In this document: in pieces, positions 1 through 9,718 of the stretch
Position numbering within the stretch: the first letter of the stretch is position 1
How the letters are laid out: every line of letters begins with the position of its first letter
DNA from: Hondaea fermentalgiana
Taxonomy: Eukaryota > Sar > Bigyra > Thraustochytrida > Thraustochytriidae
DNA length: 63,390 nucleotides
NCBI GenBank assembly: GCA_014084085.1
Contig: NPFB01000097.1
Coordinates: 1 to 63,390 of the forward strand
Direction of reading: 5' to 3'
Program-made: the position numbers and the translations under genes
The notes under the pieces: model-generated
What the model saw: the letters and a program-made list of their open reading frames with translations, nothing else
What the model was told of the DNA's origin: nothing
The model's database searches: none

Positions 1-768
1 AAATCAGTCTTTCATCTAAATCTCAATCAAAAACACTTTTCAGAATCTCAAACCTTGGTATAGTAATCTAGACACGGAAACCTAGCTTTGCGCTTAATTT
101 CATAACACGCGGTGTAGATCTGACCATGCCCAGACGGATAACGTAAGCAGAGATTTCGTCCCAATTTCGTCCCGTTTTATGTTATTTATTTATTTATTTT
201 TCCAAACGCACTCAGCCGCCGCCTTCCTCACCTGGGATCGCACCAGCCCTCCCTCCTTTATCCGCGCCAAGACCCTCTTCCTCCCCAGCGACTTTGTCTC
301 GTAGAAGGGCAACGCCCTCGATGAAAAGACCCCGACCCTGCGCGCTCTGTTGACGCCATCGGCCGCGCCAGCTCGGCGAGACCGAGGCCCCCGGCGTCGT
401 AAAATAATAAAAAAAAGAATTTATTTCACAGAATTGTTTGCAGAGACTGCCGATGGCGTCACCAGGCCTGCCCGAGCTCCGACGCGACCTCATACTCCCT
501 CGCACCCAGCATCTGACTGAACCTACATTTGCGTGTCTCCCTGTCTCCGAGAGAGCAGATGGTGCCAATCGCCCGGATCCGTGTCCTCTGCCCGCTGCGC
601 CAACAACGAATGGGTTCTTTACAAGTGCGCCCATCTTTGGAGCCATTTTACGCTGCATGGCCTGTTTGTTAAGCAGAAAAGCCTGATCAGTTTATTTGTG
701 AAGCGAAAATCGATTACTCCTTACGGTTAGTGAACTGGCGGCGGCGTGAGTGCGCTGGACGAACTCGC
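1..768. other. Intergenic, no supported gene
   Basis: Mixed-composition sequence with a short TTTA-type repeat near 184-200. Open frames here are short, overlap on both strands and have no recognisable protein motif. I see nothing to annotate. Confidence 0.5.
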
Positions 769-2106
769 TCAAGCATTTGGGGCATTTTGAGGCATGGCGG
801 TCATCTGGGGAGATAATACTCCATTGATCTGTCTGGAGAGCTCATGCAGAAGTTTTTGTTTGAATTTTTCGGCGTCTTTATGATTGATTTCGCCATTAGA
901 CGGATAATTGAGAGAAATGTTGATGTTGAAGGTGATGGTGCCGTTGTTGACAATTTGAGGAAAAGGGCCGGCGCGGCACGCCTCAGAGGCAAGGTCCTCC
1001 TCATCCAACCTGCGCAGCAAATGAGCAATTTTGCTCATCAACTCGTTGGTTTTCGTCTCCTCGCTAGGATCGCGCGACGCCGGGTTCTTGTCGCTCAAGC
1101 GAGACTCAGTGGCCCCTAGCTGCCCTTTCTCTGTCGTTCCGCCGAGATGATCCAGGATCTTCTCGTTCCTGATTCCAACTTCGGTGTGGGGGCCCTCGAA
1201 CTTATCAAACCACGTCTTGGCATTGTTGAAGTCGCGCGCCTGATTGCGACTCGAGGTCGGGACCTTAGAATTGCGCTGCAAAAGTTCCGGATGACGCTGT
1301 TTGAAGCCCGACCACCAGCCATTGCTCGCGACAAATTTCACCTTGCGCTGCGCGGCAATGTCTCGTGCAACTTGCTTGATCATACTGACATCAAGATGCA
1401 AGTTGCGACGGGCCGAATCCAGAACAAGTCTAACCAGCCTTTCCTCTTCATGCTTGGTTAGACGAGTCGCCGCCATCTGGCATTGTCCATCGTTGTTGCG
1501 CGCTTTTTCTAGACGACTAATCAACGTCGTCCTCGCGATCTTGATCCCGTTCCTGCTGTTCACACGGGCAGCCTCCGAAACACTCACAGGAGCATGTCCG
1601 GCAAACTCGCCACGGCAAAGGACCATGTCGATCGCCCGCTGCAGTTGAGCACAATAGGCGCTATTGCTCACGACGTTGTAGGTTCGCGAAGCTGGTTCGT
1701 TCATGCGAAGAGCGTCTTCGTCCTCCTCGTCGTCCTCGTTGTTTTTGTCGTCTTTGTCGTTCTTGTCGTTCTCGGCCTCCTCATCGTCCGCAATGTCTCT
1801 CGCCGCCGTCGGTTCTTCAGTCTCCTCGTGGAGTTCCTCGCTTGACTGGCAATCGGGCAGCGGCAACAACGATGACCTGGACCTAGGCGCCGGTGGTCCG
1901 CGGGCTTTCGAGTAAGCTTCGCGCCTTGCCCGGCGAGCGCTTTTCGTCGTTGGCGGAGGATGCTTCGCCTTGCGCTTGGGTCTCCCAGCCTTCTTCTTCG
2001 TTGGAGCCATGACTTGGACAGGACCTTGTTCACGCACAGTAGGGCCGACGCCAAAGAAGCCGCGCAGCGTTCGCTGCCCCGACATGATTGTCTCGGCGTA
2101 CGACAC
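769..2106 (-). CDS. CENP-B/pogo-type HTH DNA-binding protein with PIP-box-like N-terminus
   Basis: Predicted 445-residue nuclear DNA-binding protein. Visible in order: a PCNA-box-like motif QRTLRGFF (residues 11-18, matching QxxLxxFF); a basic AT-hook-like stretch around GRPKRK (about 41-46); a long Asp/Glu linker (about 85-132); a first HTH-like segment (about 150-205); and a CENP-B/Tc5-type HTH (about 215-280) ending in WWSGFKQRHPEL, which is characteristic of pogo/Tigger-like transposases and CENP-B. No DDE catalytic domain follows; the C-terminus is a Ser/Asn-rich tail. A second Met at residue 8 (position 2085) would still keep the PIP-like box. It lies downstream of CDC6 on the same strand, 478 bp away. 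It is either a domesticated transposase fragment acting as a chromatin factor or a decayed element; the intact 1.3 kb frame favours a host gene. Confidence 0.7.
   Translation of the reverse strand: MSYAETIMSGQRTLRGFFGVGPTVREQGPVQVMAPTKKKAGRPKRKAKHPPPTTKSARRARREAYSKARGPPAPRSRSSLLPLPDCQSSEELHEETEEPTAARDIADDEEAENDKNDKDDKNNEDDEEDEDALRMNEPASRTYNVVSNSAYCAQLQRAIDMVLCRGEFAGHAPVSVSEAARVNSRNGIKIARTTLISRLEKARNNDGQCQMAATRLTKHEEERLVRLVLDSARRNLHLDVSMIKQVARDIAAQRKVKFVASNGWWSGFKQRHPELLQRNSKVPTSSRNQARDFNNAKTWFDKFEGPHTEVGIRNEKILDHLGGTTEKGQLGATESRLSDKNPASRDPSEETKTNELMSKIAHLLRRLDEEDLASEACRAGPFPQIVNNGTITFNINISLNYPSNGEINHKDAEKFKQKLLHELSRQINGVLSPQMTAMPQNAPNA
2053..2076 (-). other. PIP-box-like motif of the CENP-B-type protein
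   Basis: Codons for residues 11-18 read QRTLRGFF, a full match to the canonical PCNA-interacting pattern Q-x-x-[ILM]-x-x-[FY]-[FY]. It sits at the extreme N-terminus, a common location for PIP boxes. Binding itself is inferred. Confidence 0.6.
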
Positions 2107-2584
2107 CTGCGCTCTGCCACCAACTTCGCGCTTCCCCGTTTGTCACCGACCTCACGCGCCTCCCCGCGCACTACGCGCCGCACGCGCTCGAACCTAACGA
2201 CGACATGTCGAATATGGAGGTCGAATTTTGTTTCGCCCAATCTTCACAAGTTGAGTCTTGGAGCGCCGCGTCATCTTATCATTCTCGATGGGTCTCCTAC
2301 CGCCTGAGCGAGCTTCAGAATCCATGGAAGCTGTGCGCGGAGGCCGCCGTGGGCGCCATGAGAGATGGAAGTGACATGAGCATCATCTTATGAGATCGAG
2401 AAAAGGTAAGTGGGTTGGTTGTTTGATACGAGCAAGCACGTTCACATTTCCAAATCAGACAAACAAGTGTCGAGAAAATCGCTTTCTGGCTTCAAATTCG
2501 ATTTTTGCGGGGGGTTCAGATGTTGATTGGCAGGGCCAGGCATTTGCGATAGACAAACAAGCGTGCAGAGCAGAGAATGGTAGT
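2107..2584. other. Intergenic between CDC6 3' end and the CENP-B-type gene
   Basis: 478 bp that must contain the CDC6 3' UTR and the promoter of the next minus-strand gene. Short open frames here have no recognisable content. Confidence 0.5.
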
Positions 2585-4276
2585 CTAAGACCCAGCAGCG
2601 TAAAAGTTGACGCCTCCATTATGCCTGTGAGATTTTCCGGAAAGAAGATTCTTGGTGGCGACATTTTCCTCAAGAGCGCTGACGGCATCCGCCTCGAGCA
2701 CGTCGACCTTGAGTGACCGCTGACGAAGCTCCTTCTTCGGATTTCCTGCAAGAGCAACAAGACCGTCCTCGAAGAGGCGCCCGAGCAAGGAGTCGCAGAA
2801 GCTCGCAAAAGGCTGCGCCGGGAGGCCCCATTCTCGAGTCATGGAAGTGTACGTGCGGAAGACGTCGTTAACGATGAGCGCACGCTTCCCTTCACGTGCG
2901 ATGGCGCGTTGCTGTCGGATAATTGCGCAGAGCGCGTACTGTACTTGAAGCGGCAGCTCCGTGATGGTTTTAGTGTGGCTTGCTTCGAGAGCAGAGCGCA
3001 TGACCCGAAGCATCGTCGCAGCGCCCACGACTATTTCTCGTCGACCCGTTGCATCTTCGCTGGTGCTCTCGGCTTGCAAAGACGTCGGGGCGGCAGGGTG
3101 TGCAGCTTGAAGCAACGCACATTTGCAAATGTCGAGGCCCTTTCGCAAATCACCAGACTTGGCAGCCACCTTGCGCGCACAAAGCTCAATGCCAACGGGG
3201 TCAAAACGGACCTTGCCCAAAGTGGTCTCGCTAGCCATGCGACTTGTGTGCGCCTCCAGAATGGCCTTGAGCTGATCCTTGTTATAAGCAGGAAAAACGA
3301 GCATTTCCGAGGAATAGCCTTCGCGCAAGAGCTCGGGAAGGAAGCGATCGTGAAGATTCACCGCGTTTGCGATCCCAATGAGGATGAGACGCGAGCGAGG
3401 AAGGTTTGCCCAACGAAAGAGCTGGTACAACACCTCTTGTCGTGCCGTTTGCGACTTGCTTGCGGTGATGAGCTGGTCGATCTCATCGAGCAACACCACG
3501 AAGAGTGGATTTGCACTGCGACCGCGGCCGTCTTGCGAAGGACGCAAGACCCTTTCAAGTGCTGCGCGCGCGGTTGAGGTTGCTGCGTTGACTGAAGACT
3601 CGAATCCTAGTGCCTTGAGAATCGCTCCGTAAATATGTCCGGGCCGTTCGAGCGTATTCCCGTTCAACTTTCCTACCTTGATCGAACCTTTGCGTCCCTC
3701 GCCTTGCGCCATCTCTGACGCAAGGACATAGTGCACACAAGCAGTCTTTCCCGTCCCGGTCGTGCCGCATACATACAGGGACCCGCCCTTGCGGAGCTCA
3801 AGATGGCTACGTAGGAATTCGCGCACGGCGTCAAGCTGCTCTTGACGGCCAATTATGCCAGCCTCTTCTGCGGAGAGCACTGGCACAGAGAGCTTGGCCT
3901 TTTTACTTTTGCTCTTCTCCGTCTTGTTTTGCGATCCTATGTCTTCTACGTCGCGCTTACAGCGTTTCTTGCGCGAGTCGCCGGGCGCCGCCGCGCTATT
4001 GTGGTGCACGTTCTGGTCCAAGATCTCCGTTTTCCTCCTCCCTCGACGCGGTGCTGGCGCTGCCACGCGGTGGCGTTTGGGCGCGCGCGTTGCCAGCGTC
4101 TTCGTCGTTTGGCTCGCCGCCGCCTGCGTGCGCGCCCGGGTGGTCGGCATCCTGCGTGCGTGCGGACTCCCTCGCTTGCTCGATCCGAACTGCGTGCGGC
4201 CAAGATGATAATGGTGCGCAAGCCCGATGTGACGGTTAAGTCGTGCAGTAGCTTCTGACCTAACCGTCGCGGTCAT
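2585..4276 (-). CDS. CDC6: CDC6 replication-licensing AAA+ ATPase
   Basis: Cdc6/Orc1-family AAA+ ATPase of 563 residues, expected to load MCM2-7 at origins with ORC and Cdt1 in the nucleus. Visible motifs: Walker A GTTGTGKT (171-178), Walker B LLDEID (about 252-257), sensor 1 within GIANAVNLHDR (from about 291), sensor 2 GDLRKGLDICK (from about 365), and a C-terminal region (about 430-540) fitting the winged helix. The sensor-1 context resembles CDC6 (IGIAN-L-DR-LP) more than ORC1, and no BAH domain is present. The N-terminus is basic and disordered (several KKR/KRH clusters, one SP site near residue 37), as expected for a CDK-regulated tail. An internal Met at residue 43 (position 4150) is an alternative start. 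It is divergent from the DONSON-like gene with only 26 bp between the first start codons. Confidence 0.88.
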   Translation of the reverse strand: MTATVRSEATARLNRHIGLAHHYHLGRTQFGSSKRGSPHARRMPTTRARTQAAASQTTKTLATRAPKRHRVAAPAPRRGRRKTEILDQNVHHNSAAAPGDSRKKRCKRDVEDIGSQNKTEKSKSKKAKLSVPVLSAEEAGIIGRQEQLDAVREFLRSHLELRKGGSLYVCGTTGTGKTACVHYVLASEMAQGEGRKGSIKVGKLNGNTLERPGHIYGAILKALGFESSVNAATSTARAALERVLRPSQDGRGRSANPLFVVLLDEIDQLITASKSQTARQEVLYQLFRWANLPRSRLILIGIANAVNLHDRFLPELLREGYSSEMLVFPAYNKDQLKAILEAHTSRMASETTLGKVRFDPVGIELCARKVAAKSGDLRKGLDICKCALLQAAHPAAPTSLQAESTSEDATGRREIVVGAATMLRVMRSALEASHTKTITELPLQVQYALCAIIRQQRAIAREGKRALIVNDVFRTYTSMTREWGLPAQPFASFCDSLLGRLFEDGLVALAGNPKKELRQRSLKVDVLEADAVSALEENVATKNLLSGKSHRHNGGVNFYAAGS

Positions 4277-4302
4277 TTCTAGAGGGTTGGGCGCATCGCA
4301 TC
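4231..4302. promoter_or_regulatory. Putative bidirectional CDC6/DONSON promoter core
   Basis: The two divergent start codons at 4276 and 4303 leave 26 bp. Just inside the CDC6 frame lies an exact inverted repeat: GACGGTTA (4231-4238) and TAACCGTC (4261-4268). Both arms contain TAACCG, which fits the Myb-type YAACNG pattern. TTGGGCGC at 4287-4294 is one base from the E2F-type TTTGGCGC. Factor binding is speculative. If CDC6 starts at the internal Met (4150), these sites are entirely non-coding. Confidence 0.35.
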
Positions 4303-6450
4303 ATGGCCGCGAGGCTGCTTGTCCAGATAGATAGATGTGCAAGGATGGCTCACCGGGACGGCGAGGCGAGCGCGACGGCGGCGTCGGCGGCGACGACCTT
4401 GGAGGCGCCAGAGGTTGGCGGCCAGCACGAGGAGAACGACGGCGGCGGCGGCGGCAGCAGCAACGATTTGGACTCTCGCCAGGAGCAGGAGGGCCAGCAG
4501 CGACCCGCGCAGAGCGAGACACGGGGCAAGGAGAATGACGGCGGACGTGGCGGGCAGCCAGCGCCGCAACCTCCGCCGCTGTCTGCGGCCAAAGGGCGAG
4601 CAAGGCGACCAGGCAAACGTCCGGCGCCGTTTTCGTCCTTTGTGCCCAAGAACGCCCAAGGCAGTGGCATCAAGAGACGCCAGCTGTCGCCATCGACCAT
4701 ACAGCGGAACAAAGAGCCCACCGAGACCAAAGGTGACCACGACGAAAAGGCCTCCTCGGTCAGCCGAGTAAAACACGTTCCTGTGGACGATGTTCTTGGA
4801 CCGAACAGCAATTCCATGGACTTGTATGCCGACTTTTTGGGAGCGATGGACACGAGTCGTGCTGGTCAAGCGGCGACGACGATGACGTCGTCGTCTTTTC
4901 GCGTCAAGGCAAGCGCCGGGGCAGCGCAAGCAAGTAGTCGGGAAAGCGCGACGTCGATGAGCAACTTCCGCAGCGCTTTAAGCAGGAGTGAGGGAACTGG
5001 AATGTCAAGAAGCAATGGATTTATGCCTTGTGCATCAGGCACCGGACAGCAACGTCCTCGCGTTGCCTTGGCAGAAGTGGCGCGACGACATATTCCAAAT
5101 TGGTCGCTGGCACAGACAGTGACAATCGAGTCTAGCGAAAGCGACGGCCTCGATTGGGCAGAGCGGCTGTGGATGCCTCTAGACATTGTTGCCGGAATTC
5201 GCAAGGCTGCCACCGGAGACAACAACAGTGATCGGGATCTCTTATCGTTGCTGAGCCATTTTGAGTATCCCGCATCACAAGGGCCAAGTGCGGCCGACTT
5301 GAATCGGCTGCAAAGCATTGTGCCTGCAAACTTCAAGCTTCACTGTCAACAGCGCGTGGATGGATCGTCAGACGGCCCAGTTGAGGCCGGCGAGCGATCG
5401 CGAGGCATAGGCGGAATAGGAAGTGGAGGCTTGCAAGCCACCACGTCGATAACGTCACAGCAAGGGGAAGGTATGCAGCAAGATGGCGGAGGAGCAATGG
5501 GAGCGAGCGCAAGAGGATCGCGGCGACATATAGGGGGTGACGCAGGTTCCGGCGCAGGCGCAGCAGGCAGTGGGGAAGGGCATTTTCTGTTCGACAAGAG
5601 ATGCAAATGGGGTGAGGCTTTCAAGTCAGTCATGTCTTTGCTTGAACAGAACAAGTGCCCGTATTTTTACGTCAATGACCCGGACAGCGGAGTCATCGGG
5701 CTCTTCATGGGCCGCGGACAACTCGGCGCGGACCCGGAGGCGCCCGTTTGTGCTGTCTTCTCGCAGTCGTCAGCGAGCTTACGAAGCCAGTTGACTCGCT
5801 GTCAGGTTAAATTCGAATGTCCATTGGACAGTTCACTAGAAAAGGACATGTCCACGATTGACCCCGAGCTCCAGGACGAGTTGCGCGCTTACTCAAGATC
5901 TGCAAGCGCAAGCCGCGGGGCGGGCGCAACTCGGAGTGCTCTGCTTACGCGCGCCTCGAGCACGATTGCCTCCGACGATCGATTACGCTCGTTGCTTGGC
6001 TTTGTGGGGCGTCAAGCAGTGCACGGATTATTCAATGTACTCATGAATCGCATCGTGCAACGCAACGGACTTCACGAATGCCCACAGCTCGTTTCGCCCG
6101 TGCCATTTTTGCACGCCATGTGTCAGGCGCCGCCTCGGAGCGTGCCACGACTTGTGAAAATTGCGCATGGAAGGGAGGCAAGAGAAGTGGATACGCTCAA
6201 GCTAAGTGGCCCTACAGCGGCGCCACAAATGGCCGCGATCTTACGAGCTATCGCAAATGCTGTACCAAACCGGCGAGGACAGTCGTTGACGGTGCGTCTG
6301 CAAGCAGATCCCAATACACATCTATTTAATGAGGCATTACACAAGATGGCATCGAGGCATGGACTGGGCTCGGGTATGGCGCAGCCACCTCTTAGGTCCG
6401 AGGTTGCGCTAAGTCTCGGCGCAGCACGCGTCGAGGTCTCAGAATTGTAA
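4303..6450 (+). CDS. DONSON: DONSON-like replication fork / CMG assembly factor
   Basis: A 715-residue protein. The N-terminal ~290 residues are low-complexity and probably disordered. Conserved blocks follow: a region around WAERLWMPLDIVAGIR; the segment FDKRCKWGEAFKSVMSLL leading to NKCPYFYVND and a short beta-rich stretch, then QLTRCQVKFECPL; and a C-terminal block with AVHGLFNVLMN followed by LVSPVPFLHA. This order (CPYFYV block, then a 'V-x-x-L-x-N-x-L' and 'SP-x-x-F' block) matches my knowledge of the DONSON family, which helps deliver GINS to MCM during CMG helicase assembly and protects forks. It is longer than the animal proteins (about 560-570 residues) because of the disordered N-terminus. 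A second Met at 4345 is an alternative start. Its divergent partner is CDC6, which supports a replication role. Confidence 0.72.
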   Translation: MAARLLVQIDRCARMAHRDGEASATAASAATTLEAPEVGGQHEENDGGGGGSSNDLDSRQEQEGQQRPAQSETRGKENDGGRGGQPAPQPPPLSAAKGRARRPGKRPAPFSSFVPKNAQGSGIKRRQLSPSTIQRNKEPTETKGDHDEKASSVSRVKHVPVDDVLGPNSNSMDLYADFLGAMDTSRAGQAATTMTSSSFRVKASAGAAQASSRESATSMSNFRSALSRSEGTGMSRSNGFMPCASGTGQQRPRVALAEVARRHIPNWSLAQTVTIESSESDGLDWAERLWMPLDIVAGIRKAATGDNNSDRDLLSLLSHFEYPASQGPSAADLNRLQSIVPANFKLHCQQRVDGSSDGPVEAGERSRGIGGIGSGGLQATTSITSQQGEGMQQDGGGAMGASARGSRRHIGGDAGSGAGAAGSGEGHFLFDKRCKWGEAFKSVMSLLEQNKCPYFYVNDPDSGVIGLFMGRGQLGADPEAPVCAVFSQSSASLRSQLTRCQVKFECPLDSSLEKDMSTIDPELQDELRAYSRSASASRGAGATRSALLTRASSTIASDDRLRSLLGFVGRQAVHGLFNVLMNRIVQRNGLHECPQLVSPVPFLHAMCQAPPRSVPRLVKIAHGREAREVDTLKLSGPTAAPQMAAILRAIANAVPNRRGQSLTVRLQADPNTHLFNEALHKMASRHGLGSGMAQPPLRSEVALSLGAARVEVSEL

Positions 6451-6644
6451 TACATCCAGATAGAATTGTTCGAACAATTTGGCTTTGCTTTTGTATTCAG
6501 ACTGGGTCTTGACCTTGGCCTCTCGGCCTCACGTCGTCTCGGTGCCTTGGCCTTGACCCATGGTGTAGACGTTAGCTTACTTGCGTGCACGAGGCCGGCA
6601 GATTGTGGATTGAGCACGGACGATTGGATCGAAGAAGCCTGCCT
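6451..6644. other. Convergent 3' ends of the DONSON-like gene and BAP31
   Basis: 194 bp separate two converging stop codons. The interval must hold both 3' UTRs; no clear terminator structure was found. Confidence 0.4.
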
Positions 6645-7322
6645 CTATCGATCCTTTTTGGGCTCGGCCGACGCTACTTTGTCAGCGGCGGCCTCGAGCT
6701 TTGCAATCTGGTCAATGAGACGTTCATGTTCGTTCTTGAAAGCCTTGCTCTGCTCTTTAATGATGTTGCACTCCTTGGTCGCGGCCTCGGCTTCGCGCTT
6801 GAGACGCGCATTTTCTGTCATGAGTTTTTCCAACTTGGCGGCAATTTCCGTGGCGCCACCATCGGTCCCGGCCTTTTGTGCGGCCTCATGAAGCATCTTG
6901 ATTGATTGAGCAGAGCCGGCCTTGGCTTGTTTCTCGAGCGTTTGCAAGTTTTTACCCATGCGCTCCTCCGCAGCCTGGGCCTTGACCAAACGGCTGCAGA
7001 CCGAGGTAAAGAGCACGAAAGTAAGCAGGAGGGCTCCGACCATGGATGATCGGTACGTGGTAATGACGAGCGTCTGCCAGCGAGGATCCGACTCGTAGCC
7101 GTGGGCGTCGCTCCGCGGCTTGTAGTCGACGAGACCGACCACGCTTTCTGCGAAGGGCACGAGCGAAGTGGACGCCGCAGCAATGAGCATGACCAGACCC
7201 GGACGAACCGCGAGCGCGGTCTCCACGACGCTCCGCGGAAGCGGCGCAGCCAAGAGCGCCATGGTGACAATGAGCGCCAGGCTCACTGCCTCGCTGAGTC
7301 CCATCCACGCCACGGGCGCCAT
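6645..7322 (-). CDS. BAP31-like ER membrane chaperone/sorting protein
   Basis: 225-residue protein with the BAP29/BAP31 layout: three hydrophobic segments in the first half (about 10-32, 40-62 and 95-112), then a long charged coiled coil (about 115-215) rich in Ala/Lys/Glu heptads. The C-terminus ends KKDR, a dilysine KKxx ER-retrieval signal, matching the KKxx tail known in this family. The expected role is ER quality control and export of membrane cargo. The start is the first Met of the frame (MAPVAWMGLSEAVSLAL), and length agrees with the family (about 240). It converges on the DONSON-like gene. Confidence 0.75.
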   Translation of the reverse strand: MAPVAWMGLSEAVSLALIVTMALLAAPLPRSVVETALAVRPGLVMLIAAASTSLVPFAESVVGLVDYKPRSDAHGYESDPRWQTLVITTYRSSMVGALLLTFVLFTSVCSRLVKAQAAEERMGKNLQTLEKQAKAGSAQSIKMLHEAAQKAGTDGGATEIAAKLEKLMTENARLKREAEAATKECNIIKEQSKAFKNEHERLIDQIAKLEAAADKVASAEPKKDR

Positions 7323-7485
7323 CGTGTTTTCTCTTGCAGCTGTCTTCTCTCGAATCCCCTGATTCCTGTTTTGGCCACGTCACATCCTCATTTTTCGATT
7401 CGATTGCTTGTATACGCGTACTAGGCCTATCTTTCTTTGCACCGTGACGCTGCGTCCAGCACATCATCTGGGCACGTGATGCATC

Positions 7486-7500
7486 GGGGGGGGGGGGGGG
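7486..7500 (+). repeat. Poly-G homopolymer (15 G)
   Basis: Uninterrupted run of 15 G. Similar runs occur at 13157-13170 (C), 14644-14654 (G), 25580-25592 (G) and just 3' of the DNA-PKcs-like gene (51294-51303). All are intergenic. Confidence 0.9.
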
Positions 7501-9107
7501 ACGAAGTGGTATTGCGATTGATTAATATGCTTTTGCATGCTGTTCGGAAATCTGCTCGCTCTTTCTTGAGTATCGATGCTGATGTTAAAAACAACAAAGT
7601 TGTCATTGCACTCGGAACGAGGAGAAAATGATGACATCTCGTTGGGTCAATGTGTTAAGATCAAAGCGGAAACTTTTTCCTCATACGAGGAGCTCAAGAA
7701 GGAGAAGTTAACGTCATGGGGACTTGCGTGCAATTATCGACTATGGTAGGCAGACCACTCGCGTTTCTTTCACAATGGCTGTTTCGAGTCCGCACGATGC
7801 CAGGTTCCTTTAGAGAATGCAAAAGAATCATTGTCAGCGTAGCCGACATCTCGACTGCGCAGGTACAATAGAAGAGCGCAGTCGCTTTGGCCCGGCGTCT
7901 ACTTATCCAAACCAAACAGTCCTTGCTGATCTGCACGCATCAATCATGCGAGGACCCTCCCATCTTAGCTAGAGTAACATGGAGCTCTTTCCTTACGGCA
8001 ACGCATTGTTGCCCATAAAAGGATCATGAAAGTTGCTCTTTAGGAGCTAAGTATTTGTATAGCTTGAGTCAAAGCTTGATCTTCGTCAAAGGCCACCTCG
8101 TGCTCTTTGTCATGAGTCTTGGCAAGGTATACGAGTAGTCATAGCTTGAAAGGAGAAGTCAAGCCCTTTTACTCTTCGTGATAGAAACGCTCTGGTTGGC
8201 TGCTCTTCGTTTCATCTGAAGCATTGCAGTTTGCCTGCATCAGGCTTGCTGTGCTTTCCTCATACTTTGTGCCCCATGGTATCCCCGTGACTGCGTTGCT
8301 TCGAACAGAAGCGCCTCGCCTCAAGTGGGCCAAATCTCGGCAATCGGGTGGCGCTGGCTCGTCGTGCAACGAGGGCAAGACCGCCGCGAAGCTTTTCTTT
8401 TCCCTGTCCACCCCCGTTTACTTGGGAAGTATTCTTAGATTCTGACCGGGAACTTGATTCGCTGTGCGTGCGGAGTCAGCAAGCAGGCAAGCAAGCAACT
8501 GCAAGCAGCAGTGGCAGCTGCAGGCGCGATGAGGCCCCGTCGCTCGTATTGGCGCGCGTTCACCACGACCGTGGCGACGAGACCACGACCCACGGCAAGG
8601 CCGCGTCGCGGCATCCGCGCACGTGCGTTCGCGAGGCGGGGCGCGGCGCGGCGAGAGACGAGGTAGGACGCTTGCCCCCTTTAAGATTCGGAAGAGGGCC
8701 GCAAGGTTCTGTCTCGTGCCAAAGCTGACGTGCGCCACCCTGAGGACCCGAGGCTATCTGGCAACCAACCACAACCAGAAGGCAAGGCACGCTGCTGTGG
8801 CTGGCTGGCTGGCAGGTTGGCCGGGTGCACGGCCAGCGCGCAGGCAATAGCGGGCAAGAAGGCAAGCAAGCAGGCAGGCAGGCAAACAAACAAGAGACAC
8901 CACGCGCAGGCGTGTAGACAGCTTCGCAGCGCGCGCCGGCCGACGACACGGACCGCGTGGACGCGCAGGGCGCCTCGACAGCGTCTCGACAGAGCCTCGG
9001 CAGCAGCAAGAGCGTGTGTGCATCAGCCACTCTTGCGAAGGCTGCACGCGCTCCGAACAGACTGAACACCCGTCAAGGCGTCCTCTGGCCAGCCAGAGGT
9101 GCTGCTC

Positions 9108-9110
<3 letters not shown>

Positions 9111-9149
<39 letters not shown>
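9111..9149 (+). repeat. (CTG)13 trinucleotide repeat
   Basis: Thirteen uninterrupted CTG units about 70 bp upstream of the start codon at 9218, so probably in the promoter or 5' leader. On the minus strand it reads as polyglutamine in a frame I do not regard as a gene. Confidence 0.9.
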
Positions 9150-9150
<1 letters not shown>

Positions 9151-9217
9151 ACACGGCGCAAGGCGCAAGGCACGAAGGAGCTAGGGATCGAACCGTGCTC
9201 GAACGAAAGCAAAGGCC

Positions 9218-9718
9218 ATGTCTCTGCGTGCGTCTCTGCGCAGGTCGCTAAATGCGAGCTCGCGGAGCTCGTTCATGGCGCGGACGCCGACACGGGCAAG
9301 CGAGAGCGACGACGACGACGACGACGAGGAGGAGGACCGCGAGGAAATCTATGATGAGAATGAGGAGTACGAGTACGGCGACGAGAAGCGGAAAGAGGGA
9401 ATTCGAGCTGCCGCGGTGTTGGCCACGCTCGAGTTTGCGCCCTTGGAGCCGGCTGACGTGCTCTCCTCGGACGAGGAGGAACCTGAGCAGGCAGAGAAGA
9501 TGGAACAGGTGCTCGACCGCATTCGAAGCTTACGAAGGCGCAAAGAAGCTGCTGCAAAGGCATTCGCCGATGATGATTCTGATTCGGGGGCGGCGGCGGC
9601 ACCTGCTCAGCCCGCAAGAAGTGGCAGACGGGGCACCGGAATTTTCCGGACTGGCCGAAAGCTGATCAAGAGCTTGCGGTTGCCCGAGGCCTCTGAAGGG
9701 AGGCGCCCGAGCTTTTGA
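9218..9718 (+). CDS. Small basic-acidic-basic protein, family copy A
   Basis: 166-residue protein, family not recognised. Layout: basic Ser/Arg N-terminus (MSLRASLRRSLNASS), acidic stretch (about 29-55, runs of D/E), a conserved core with LATLEFAPL and then VLSSDEEEPEQ (about 69-95) leading into an amphipathic basic helix (VLDRIRSLRRRK), and a basic C-terminus (FRTGRKLIKSLRL). The same order recurs in genes at 11628 and 17104 on the same strand, so the three are paralogs. No signal peptide or membrane segment. The acidic centre and basic ends suggest a nucleic-acid or histone partner, but that is a guess. The start is chosen because MSLR matches the start of copy B. Confidence 0.7.
   Translation: MSLRASLRRSLNASSRSSFMARTPTRASESDDDDDDEEEDREEIYDENEEYEYGDEKRKEGIRAAAVLATLEFAPLEPADVLSSDEEEPEQAEKMEQVLDRIRSLRRRKEAAAKAFADDDSDSGAAAAPAQPARSGRRGTGIFRTGRKLIKSLRLPEASEGRRPSF

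Larger units (their letters stand above)
7323..9217. other. Intergenic with G-run and CTG repeat
   Basis: About 1.9 kb without a supported gene. It contains a 15-G homopolymer (7486-7500), an AT-richer stretch around 7540-8170, repeated GCAAGCAGGCAGG-like tracts (about 8470-8510 and 8860-8890) and a CTG tract (9111-9149). The right end is presumably promoter and 5' leader of the small gene starting at 9218. Long frames here are translations of the simple repeats. Confidence 0.5.

Noticed and set aside
8754..9212. Polyglutamine frame on the minus strand
   Set aside because: Translation of the CTG tract plus CCAGCC repeats; no conserved flanks.
9170..9260. tRNA-like B-box (GGTTCGATCCC on the minus strand)
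   Set aside because: No A-box or cloverleaf found upstream on that strand; it overlaps a coding start.
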